Positions 1 through 5,717 of a stretch of DNA of 5,717 nucleotides are shown in pieces; position 1 is the stretch's first letter, and the number at the start of each line of letters is the position of its first letter. A program made the translations under genes and the position numbers. The stretch comes from JAQVWU01 sp964628455 (lineage in GTDB: Bacteria; Bacillota; Clostridia; Oscillospirales; CAG-272): assembly GCA_964628455.1 (NCBI GenBank), contig CAZVPD010000206.1, forward strand, positions 1 through 5,717, written 5' to 3'. The notes under the pieces were generated by a model that did not search any database, had not been told where the DNA came from, and saw only the letters and a program-made list of their open reading frames with translations.

Positions 1-3000
1 GTGAACGACGAACAGAAGATCCTGATGAATACCGAATCGATGCCGCTCGACGGGGGCAGCGGACTGCTGACCGCCGAATACATCGACATAAAGACCGGCG
101 AAAAGGTCACCGGCAATTTCGGCGACCCGTCCGCGTTCTATATCCGCTACTCCTCCCCGTATTTCTCCACGGCCGACAACGCGGTGAAAGTGGACAAGTC
201 GCTTTTCTCCGCGGATATCAAGCGCCTTGACGCGACCGCCTATATTTACTATGACGGCGGCGCGCTGACCTTCACGGGTCCGCGAAAGATCATTTACGAC
301 GTCAGCGGCAACGCCGTTTCCTTCGACACGCCCAGGACAGTGAAACTGACCTGGATCGACTCCTCCATCGACGCTTCGGAGGTCACCGACCTCGACACAT
401 GCAAGGCGACCTATGTCCTCGACATCGGCGGACAGAGGACCGTGCTGGATGAAAGGACCGTTCTGTTCGCTGAAATACCCGGTTCGGTCGACCTCTCCGC
501 ATGGTATATGAGCCATAAGATCACGGGATATCAGAACGATTACAACAAACCGATCGAAGGGGACACCGAATACGTCATCTACATGACCCCCTGGCAGCGG
601 CTGGTCTCGTTCATCACCTTCTATGAGGGCGCGTGGCACTTCGAGGTGTTCGCCGTGAACAGCGGTGCAGCGCCGATTGTACCTCCGAAATACAACACGT
701 CGGCTCCCGGCCTGACTTTCAGAGAATGGTTCGTCGCTTCGGGATACTATGCGTATACCGGCGGCAATAACTATTTCGGCAGCGTAATACCGATGAAAGC
801 GGCCCTTGCATACGGCAATCAGGACGCTTATTACGGTCTTGACACAGCCGCGCCGATCTACTCGTTCTCGGGAACGATCGACGCGTGCATCGGCCGGTAT
901 TACAGCGGCCTGTATCAGGGAGAGACATTCAACAGCATATGCCTTGCCCGCTATTACGCGGAGTATAATAAATCGAGCTGCATTGTCACCCTCGAATACC
1001 CCGCGATGTCCTACACCGCGATGGGCACGGACAACAGCTACGGCCGTTCGACATGGACCAGAACCTTTGGGTTCGGCGACCCGATCCTCATCACGGGCGC
1101 GGACGAATTCGCCTACAACGGCTGCGAAATGCTCGGCTGGGATACAAACAGCGACGGGACCGCCGACTACGACAAAAACAACCCCCCGAATGCTTCGGGG
1201 AACGTGACCTTCAGGGCCGTCATGAGGGTGAAGACCTTCGGCGTCGCGATCCTGGACCACGCGGGAGCGCCGGCCGGGACGGAAACATGCAACATCGGCA
1301 GCCTGCCCGCCATATTGGGCACGAGCCCCGTTCATCCCGACCCGGAATATAAATTCATCGGCTGGGAGGTCTCCAAAAACGGCGGTGAATACAAGGCCTT
1401 TGACCGCAGGACCGACCCCGGGGTTTACGAAGCCTGGACGGTCAGACCCGTTTTCGGACGCTTCTACACGGTCACCTTCAGCTATTACGTCAAGAGCGTT
1501 TACACGGAAAGCGTCTATGACCTTCAGGCGGGCGTGTATGACACGGACGACTATGTCGACCCGACGCCGAGTAAGCTCTCCGACGAAAGAAACGACTATG
1601 TCTTCACCGGATGGGACTGCGGCGAAACGTTCACCGTCGCCGGCGACATGACGGTCACAGCCCTGTTCGATACGGTGCCGATCGACTACACCGTCACCTT
1701 CACAACACCGCACGGCGAACTGAGCACGGGCGGTCAGACGCACTCTTTCCTGTCGGGATACGACGATTACGCCGCCGACGCCGCGGACTACATCGCCCTG
1801 AACAACGCTTTTGCCCCCGTTCTGACGGAGGACAAGGTCTATACCTTCGACAAGTGGAGCGACGCGGCCGTCAACACGGCAAATCATACCGTCGGATACC
1901 TCGCCCTGTGGACCTGGGAATACCGTCCCTACACGGTCACTTTTGACGGCGGCGAGGGGCATTACAGAACAGGCGTACATAATTATGTTATAACACACAC
2001 GTACGGGACCACGGCTTATATGTTCGGCACGACCGACTTCCTGAAGGACGAGGACGTATACGGGACCTATATCCTGACAGGCTGGCTCGATCCGGACGGC
2101 GTGACCCACCTGCCGGATGCGGAGTATACCGTGACCGGCGACATCACCTACACCGCCGTTTACGGCACGGCGGCCGCGAAGACTTATACCGTTACCTTTA
2201 ATGCGAACGGGGGCACCTTCCCGGGCGGCGCAGCCACCCTGCAGAACACCTACGGATACGGCGACGAGATCACAGGCATACCGGATCCGTCCAAAGCCGA
2301 GGATGTGGTCTACACCTACGCCTTCGAGGGATGGGATCCGGCTTTCGAGCCGGTGACCGACGACGCCGTCTATACCGCCGTGTATACGAGGACGGCCAAG
2401 GAGGGATTCGAACTGCCCGCGGGCATCATGATCTCCGACGGAACGAAGACCGAGTATATCAACCAGCAGACCATACCGGGCTACACCTACACGAACGAAC
2501 TGGATAAATACGGCAATCCGGTCCCGACGCTGACCATAACGGCTGGCGGGCTGACCGTCAGCGGCTCCGTCGATCAGGACGACGACGTTGAAATGGAATA
2601 TGTGCGCGTCTTTATAACGCCCTCCGCCTCCGACGTCTGCTTCGAGGACCTGACACTTGACGAGTCAAACGATTATCTGGTGTATGCGGCATCCGGCGGC
2701 AGTCCCCTGACGATCACGGTCCGCGGCACCTGCAGTTTTGGCAATTACGGATACTATACGACCGGCGGATACAGGTATTCCTACGCCGCCATCGAAATCG
2801 CGAGGAGTCTGACGCTTATCGGCGCCGGCACCGACCCGCTGCTCGAGCTCAACACCGAAGCCGGAGCATCGGCGGTCATCTGCGGCGGCAGCGCCGTCAT
2901 CCGGGACCTTGACGTGACGGTGGATATGCAGATCCTGCAGTGGTCGACCGGCGACGTGACCGACAACTGGGGAAGATTCCCGGCCGCCTTCAACAACGGG

Positions 3001-3612
3001 CAGTATACGGGGTCGGGTCTGAACTGGGAGTTTATCGACAGTGATATAACCGCCGATGTCGACGGCAGGCTGTTCGGCAACAGCGGGACCTCTGCACTCG
3101 GCGACATCGGCATAACCCGGTGCGGTTTTACGGCGCAGGTCGCTTATGAATTCGTCCATATGGCGCAAAATCTTTTGATAGACGATTCCGTTTTGAGCAT
3201 AACGGGCATAAGCCGTTTTAAATCATCGTACCCGGAGGATGTGTTCGCAGAAACCGGGAATTCGGACATCATCGTCGACGAGTATGTGACGATTTCCGGA
3301 GAAAGTCATGTCACATTTACCGCGGACGCGGCAGATAAGGCCGTGATCATGACGGGTGTGCTCATCTTTGCTGATTTCACCGGAAGCTTTTCGGCATCCT
3401 TCTCCGACGCGGCGGTCACGCTGCCCGCGGTACGCGCCGAGTTTCCTGTCGCCTTCACGGAGGACGGTGCCGCGGTTGACCCGCTGGCAGCGGGTTCCCC
3501 CTATAACCTCGGCGGTGCGATGCCGCAGGAGTATACAGGTGACGAAACTTATTATACGTTTACCGTCGGAGGTGTTCCGCAGAGCGCGGTCGGCGTCACG
3601 TATACAGGCTGA
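1..3612 (+). CDS. Large InlB B-repeat (Listeria-Bacteroides repeat) surface protein, 5'-partial
   Basis: This is a reading frame of 1203 codons ending in TGA at 3610-3612 and open at the left edge. The GTG at position 1 has no visible ribosome binding site and no signal peptide follows it, so the true N-terminus is probably outside the window. Residues 1-200 are beta-rich and not assignable. About seven divergent InlB B/Flg_new-type repeats follow, at roughly 202-272, 327-410, 412-487, 489-560, 563-642, 644-724 and 729-799. Four of them open with YTVTF (489, 563, 644, 729). Most carry a central aromatic-x-GW/KW motif (W380, W455, W538, W619, W695, W778) and several end in an A-V-Y or A-x-F/W strand. 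Residues 802-1203 alternate short hydrophobic strands with Gly/Asp/Asn turns, like right-handed beta-helix or carbohydrate-binding domains. There is no LPXTG, membrane segment or basic tail at the C-terminus. Such repeats are known from secreted and surface proteins; an adhesin or glycan-binding role is only inferred. Confidence is high for the gene and the repeats, low for function. Confidence 0.9.
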   Translation: MNDEQKILMNTESMPLDGGSGLLTAEYIDIKTGEKVTGNFGDPSAFYIRYSSPYFSTADNAVKVDKSLFSADIKRLDATAYIYYDGGALTFTGPRKIIYDVSGNAVSFDTPRTVKLTWIDSSIDASEVTDLDTCKATYVLDIGGQRTVLDERTVLFAEIPGSVDLSAWYMSHKITGYQNDYNKPIEGDTEYVIYMTPWQRLVSFITFYEGAWHFEVFAVNSGAAPIVPPKYNTSAPGLTFREWFVASGYYAYTGGNNYFGSVIPMKAALAYGNQDAYYGLDTAAPIYSFSGTIDACIGRYYSGLYQGETFNSICLARYYAEYNKSSCIVTLEYPAMSYTAMGTDNSYGRSTWTRTFGFGDPILITGADEFAYNGCEMLGWDTNSDGTADYDKNNPPNASGNVTFRAVMRVKTFGVAILDHAGAPAGTETCNIGSLPAILGTSPVHPDPEYKFIGWEVSKNGGEYKAFDRRTDPGVYEAWTVRPVFGRFYTVTFSYYVKSVYTESVYDLQAGVYDTDDYVDPTPSKLSDERNDYVFTGWDCGETFTVAGDMTVTALFDTVPIDYTVTFTTPHGELSTGGQTHSFLSGYDDYAADAADYIALNNAFAPVLTEDKVYTFDKWSDAAVNTANHTVGYLALWTWEYRPYTVTFDGGEGHYRTGVHNYVITHTYGTTAYMFGTTDFLKDEDVYGTYILTGWLDPDGVTHLPDAEYTVTGDITYTAVYGTAAAKTYTVTFNANGGTFPGGAATLQNTYGYGDEITGIPDPSKAEDVVYTYAFEGWDPAFEPVTDDAVYTAVYTRTAKEGFELPAGIMISDGTKTEYINQQTIPGYTYTNELDKYGNPVPTLTITAGGLTVSGSVDQDDDVEMEYVRVFITPSASDVCFEDLTLDESNDYLVYAASGGSPLTITVRGTCSFGNYGYYTTGGYRYSYAAIEIARSLTLIGAGTDPLLELNTEAGASAVICGGSAVIRDLDVTVDMQILQWSTGDVTDNWGRFPAAFNNGQYTGSGLNWEFIDSDITADVDGRLFGNSGTSALGDIGITRCGFTAQVAYEFVHMAQNLLIDDSVLSITGISRFKSSYPEDVFAETGNSDIIVDEYVTISGESHVTFTADAADKAVIMTGVLIFADFTGSFSASFSDAAVTLPAVRAEFPVAFTEDGAAVDPLAAGSPYNLGGAMPQEYTGDETYYTFTVGGVPQSAVGVTYTG
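1464..2400 (+). repeat. Four tandem InlB B-type protein repeats with YTVTF openings
   Basis: This is the best-preserved part of the repeat array, at residues 489-560, 563-642, 644-724 and 729-799. Each unit starts with Y-T-V-T-F, has a conserved G-W or K-W near its middle, and in most units ends in a strand resembling T-A-V-Y. The last unit, beginning YTVTFNANGG, is closest to the textbook Listeria-Bacteroides repeat. Lengths vary from about 70 to 80 residues and DNA identity between units is low, so this is old protein-level duplication rather than recent tandem DNA repetition. Confidence 0.82.
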
Positions 3613-3645
3613 AATCAGCCGTATGGTTGACATATAAAAAGACCG

Positions 3646-3677
3646 GAAGGGCGCCCGCGGCAAAGAGGGCGCCCTTC
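3646..3677 (+). terminator. Hairpin terminator after the surface protein gene
   Basis: An 11-bp perfect stem pairs 3646-3656 with 3667-3677 (arm GAAGGGCGCCC) around a 10-nt loop, starting 33 nt after the surface-protein stop codon. The T-run after it is poor (GCATTTAC), so it is a weak intrinsic terminator on the plus strand by strict criteria. An A-run at 3636-3640 on the other side would give a U-tract for minus-strand transcription. Position and stem strength support an end-of-transcript hairpin, and it separates the surface protein gene from the ATPase promoter. Confidence 0.65.
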
Positions 3678-3705
3678 GCATTTACGGGAGGTCCCGGCAT
3701 AGAGT

Positions 3706-3718
3706 CATCCGCCGGATG
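3706..3718. promoter_or_regulatory. Small palindrome abutting the -35 box
   Basis: CATCCG and CGGATG form a perfect inverted repeat around a single central C at 3712, ending one base before the TTGACA at 3720. A 13-bp palindrome here is where an activator or second repressor subunit could bind, but a repeat this short can occur by chance. No regulator is identified. Confidence 0.3.
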
Positions 3719-3719
3719 C

Positions 3720-3748
3720 TTGACAAAAAGCGAAAATCGGTGTATAAT
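3720..3748 (+). promoter_or_regulatory. Consensus sigma-70/sigma-A promoter of the ATPase gene
   Basis: The -35 TTGACA (3720-3725) and -10 TATAAT (3743-3748) both match consensus perfectly and are separated by the optimal 17 bp. Transcription is predicted to start near 3755, leaving a 5' leader of about 55 nt before the ATG at 3811. A promoter this strong on a gene of this type suggests that expression is normally held down by a repressor, and the palindrome overlapping its -10 box fits that. Confidence 0.9.
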
Positions 3749-3768
3749 CTAAAATGTCATTTTAGATT
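3746..3768. promoter_or_regulatory. Perfect 23-bp palindromic operator candidate over the -10 and start site
   Basis: Arms AATCTAAAATG (3746-3756) and CATTTTAGATT (3758-3768) are exact reverse complements around one central T at 3757. The left arm shares its first three bases with the -10 box, and the predicted start site (about 3755) lies near the centre. Only about half of the palindrome would therefore be transcribed, so it is better explained as a DNA-binding site for a dimeric repressor than as an RNA hairpin. The AT-rich arms stand out from the GC-rich surroundings. The regulator is unknown; the winged helix of the ATPase just downstream is one candidate by inference. Confidence 0.75.
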
Positions 3769-3795
3769 TGTATAAATCATACGCTGTCTGCCGGG

Positions 3796-3802
3796 AAGGA
3801 GG
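3796..3802 (+). promoter_or_regulatory. Ribosome binding site AAGGAGG
   Basis: A full Shine-Dalgarno AAGGAGG lies 8 nt before the ATG at 3811, which fixes the ATPase start codon with confidence. Confidence 0.9.
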
Positions 3803-3810
3803 ATCTCCGC

Positions 3811-5062
3811 ATGTTTTACGAGAGGACCATAAAAGATACCGTCCGGAATGTAAGCGATACGTTTCCCGTATTGCTTCTGACCGGACCCCGTCAGGTCGGA
3901 AAAACAACGCTGCTTGAAAGTATGACCGGACCCGACAGAAAGTCGGTGACTCTGGATAATCCGACCGTGCGCGCGCTGGCAAAATCAGATCCGGAATTGT
4001 TTCTGCAACGGTATTCGCCGCCCGTGCTGATCGATGAAGTGCAGTATGCTCCGGAACTGTTCCCGTATATAAAGATCATGACGGACAAGCGCAAAAAGCC
4101 GGGGGATTTCTGGCTGACCGGTTCACAGATGTTCGGAATGATAAAAAACGTTACCGAAACGCTTGCCGGAAGAGCCGGGATCGTACCCATGCTCGGATTG
4201 TCAAACAGCGAAATAGAGGGGCAGCATCTGCCCGCGTTCGAAACGGACATCCCGGAGCTGATCCGGCGTATGAATTTCATGCGGCGGATGACGGTAGCCG
4301 AGATCTTTGAAAGGATATTCAAAGGATCCATGCCGAGACTTTACGAAATNNNNNNNNNNTATCTTCTTCGAATCCTATCTCGAGACCTACATCAGCCGCG
4401 ATATCAGAGAGACCCGGCTGGCAGCCAACGAGACCGATTTTATAAAGTTTATTCAGGTTGTCGCCGCAAGGACAGCCACAAACGTAAATTATGAAGCTCT
4501 GGCGAATGAAGTGGGGATCACGGCGCCGACAGCGAAAAGCTGGCTTTCCGTTCTGGTGTCATCGGGTATCGTCGCACTCATTCAGCCGTATTCCAACAAC
4601 GCGCTGAAGCGTGTGGTCAAAGCGCCGAGGATGTATTTTCTCGACACGGGACTGTGCGCGCATATGATGGGATGGGAAAATCCCGCGGTACTTGAGAAAA
4701 GCGCCGTAAGCGGGCAGTTTTTCGAGACATGGGTCGTTTCGGAGATCTATAAAAGCTATCTGAATGCGGGTCAGCGTCCTCCCCTTTATTTTTACAGGGA
4801 CAACAATAAAAAAGAAATCGATTTGATCCTGTACCGGAACGGAACCGTGTGTCCGGTCGGGATCAAAAAGAGCGCCGCTCCGAAAGATGCGGTGAAAAAC
4901 TTTTCGGTATTGGACCCGATCGAAAAAGAACCCGGCGAAGATGCCTTTGCGGGCACAGCCCACCTGAAAACGACCGTCGGAACCGGCGCCGTCATCTGTT
5001 TAAGTTCGGACATACTGCCGGTCGACAGGAAGAACTGGTACATTCCGGCATGGCTGATCTGA
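3811..5062 (+). CDS. AAA-type ATPase with C-terminal DUF4143 domain, interrupted by an assembly gap
   Basis: The start is ATG 3811 with an AAGGAGG site; the stop is TGA 5060-5062. Upstream of the gap (frame of 3811) are Walker A GPRQVGKTT (residues 25-33), Walker B PVLIDEVQ (71-78), a sensor-like WLTGSQ (101-106), LAGR (118-121) and the family's GSMPRLYE (172-179). Downstream of the gap the frame differs by one and gives the middle region SYLETYISRDIRE. Next comes a winged-helix-like segment at about nt 4477-4575 (YEALANEVGI, then TAKSWLSVLVSSGIV). The C-terminal DUF4143 domain follows, with FFETWVVSEI, EID at 4814-4822 and VGIKKS at 4856-4873, ending in the usual P-x-W-L-I. The total of about 417 codons plus the gap fits the family's 400-430 residues, so the gene is probably intact in the organism. 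The family's cellular role is not established. The position usually written E-I-K in the PD-(D/E)XK-like motif reads G-I-K here. The gene appears monocistronic, with its own promoter, operator candidate and terminator. Confidence 0.92.
4350..4359. other. Assembly gap of 10 N inside the ATPase gene
   Basis: Ten unknown bases separate the codons for LYE from those for IFFESYLETY. The coding frame is +1 before and +2 after, so the true gap length must be a multiple of three, not 10. From memory of the family, about 5-8 residues usually lie between these motifs, which suggests roughly 12-21 missing bases. The round number of N points to a scaffolding placeholder. The frame change should therefore be read as an artefact and not as a pseudogene. 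Confidence 0.95.
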
Positions 5063-5107
5063 GGGGCGTAAAAACAAAATTGTCCGGCCGGTTGATATAA
5101 ATAAAAA

Positions 5108-5157
5108 GCAGGGACCGGGATGAAATATATGTTTCACCCCGGTCCTGCGGTTTTTTT
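5108..5157. terminator. Bidirectional intrinsic terminator between convergent genes
   Basis: A long hairpin pairs 5108-5126 with 5131-5148. The outer part is GCAGG/CCTGC with a one-base bulge, then ACCGGG/CCCGGT, one A-C mismatch, and TGAAA/TTTCA closing on a short AT loop. On the plus strand it is followed by seven T (5151-5157), serving the ATPase gene. On the minus strand the A-run at 5103-5107 supplies a U-tract for the convergent gene. The plus-strand T-run reaches the last base of the minus gene's stop codon, so the two genes share one compact terminator. Confidence 0.9.
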
Positions 5158-5717
5158 CATGTTTCGATGATTTCACGGATCAGAGATGCGCCGCGGACGT
5201 TTTTTCTCGGGTCGAACGAAAAAGGCGTGCCGTCGGTCGGCATGTCCGCGACGGGACCGGCGGTGAACCGGCCTTTGCGGTCCTTTCCCGTGATGTCGTA
5301 TGTGAAGACGTCTTTCCCGCAGGCGAACCCGGGCAGCAGCTCACCCGGCATTTCCGTTTCGGGCAGCCCGTCCGCCCCCGCGGCCGTGACGCGCATCGTC
5401 AGCGTCTCCCCGTCGATCACGATCAGCATCGGAAGGACGGAGGAACGGGCGTCAAACCCCTTCTTCACCCAGTCGCCGTAACTCATCACACCCTCGTATC
5501 CCGAGACAAAAGCGTAAAACAGCTGACCCGGATAGCAGGCAAAGACGTTGCCGTCCGAAACGGACGTGCCGTTCGGCAGTTCGATCATTTTGTCGTATCC
5601 GCACAGGAGGTTGCCGTAAATACGGTGGTCGTTTTCGAAAGGCCTGCCCGTGCGCCCCGGATTGCCCTTTGAAAATTTGACCGCGCAGTCCTCTCCGTCA
5701 AAGACGAGGTTCTGGAC
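5157..5717 (-). CDS. Unrecognised protein, C-terminal 186 residues (5'-partial)
   Basis: On the minus strand an open frame runs from the right edge (first codon GTC, 5717-5715) to TGA at 5159-5157. An internal ATG at 5588 is only a methionine within it: the frame continues for 43 codons upstream with no stop, and no Shine-Dalgarno is placed to make 5588 a start. The product is rich in Gly, Asp and Phe, looks beta-rich and soluble, and has no membrane segment in the visible part. Recognisable stretches include FSKGNPGRTGRPFEND near the left end of the protein, FACYPGQLFYAFVSGYEG in the middle and a hydrophobic LPMLIVIDGETLTMRV strand pair. I do not recognise the family. It converges on the ATPase gene, shares its terminator, and presumably has a promoter beyond the right edge. 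Confidence 0.8.
   Translation of the reverse strand, partial: VQNLVFDGEDCAVKFSKGNPGRTGRPFENDHRIYGNLLCGYDKMIELPNGTSVSDGNVFACYPGQLFYAFVSGYEGVMSYGDWVKKGFDARSSVLPMLIVIDGETLTMRVTAAGADGLPETEMPGELLPGFACGKDVFTYDITGKDRKGRFTAGPVADMPTDGTPFSFDPRKNVRGASLIREIIET

Noticed and set aside
1..3. GTG at position 1 as the true start of the surface protein
   Set aside because: The frame is open to the edge, no ribosome binding site can be seen and no signal peptide follows, which is unexpected for a surface protein. It is better treated as 5'-partial.
806..1207. Plus-strand alternative-frame open frame of 133 codons
   Set aside because: Its Arg/Thr/Ser-rich translation is typical of a frame-shifted read of GC-rich coding DNA, and there is no start signal.
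2665..3168. Minus-strand open frame of 167 codons inside the surface protein gene
   Set aside because: It is a shadow of the plus-strand coding sequence: composition is arginine-, alanine- and valine-rich with no motif, whereas the plus frame shows clear beta-strand periodicity.
3223..3681. Minus-strand open frame running across the surface protein end and terminator
   Set aside because: It would start within the terminator hairpin, lacks a ribosome binding site and family motifs, and overlaps a well-supported gene.
3746..3768. The 23-bp palindrome as an intrinsic terminator or RNA thermometer
   Set aside because: The predicted start site lies near its centre, so the full hairpin would not be present in the RNA. 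It is also AT-rich and sits on the -10 box.
3798..3808. GGAG-GAT-CTCC mini-hairpin that could hide the Shine-Dalgarno of the ATPase
   Set aside because: Only four base pairs with a three-base loop, too weak to claim translational control.
4307..5062. A separate second gene starting at ATG 4307 after or across the gap
   Set aside because: The residues before the gap in that frame duplicate sequence already used by the conserved GSMPRLYE motif in the other frame. Both parts belong to one ATPase gene split by the N placeholder.

Overview
The window looks like a draft contig from an uncultured, fairly GC-rich Firmicute-type bacterium, probably a gut Clostridia relative. This is inferred from four things: a consensus TTGACA/TATAAT promoter, a strong AAGGAGG ribosome binding site, Listeria-Bacteroides (InlB B-type) surface repeats, and a DUF4143-type ATPase. 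A run of 10 N inside a gene marks an assembly gap. No RNA gene, insertion sequence or CRISPR array was seen.

Layout: (1) Positions 1-3612 (+) hold most of a very large extracellular-type protein that is open at the left edge. It has a beta-rich N-terminal part, about seven InlB/Flg_new-like repeats and a C-terminal region resembling a right-handed beta-helix. (2) Positions 3613-3810 are intergenic: a hairpin terminator, then a consensus sigma-A/sigma-70 promoter whose -10 box runs into a perfect 23-bp palindrome, with a second, smaller palindrome just upstream of the -35. (3) Positions 3811-5062 (+) encode a AAA-type ATPase with a middle winged-helix segment and a C-terminal PD-(D/E)XK-like DUF4143 domain. 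A 10-N placeholder splits it and artificially shifts the frame. (4) Positions 5063-5156 hold a bidirectional hairpin terminator between convergent genes. (5) Positions 5157-5717 (-) are the C-terminal 186 residues of an unrecognised protein that runs off the right edge.

The three genes appear to be separate transcription units, and nothing shows that they work together. The most informative signals are the promoter-embedded palindrome, which fits an operator controlling the ATPase (possibly autoregulation through its own winged helix), and a Glu-to-Gly change in the presumed nuclease motif of that ATPase (GGG where a Glu codon is expected).
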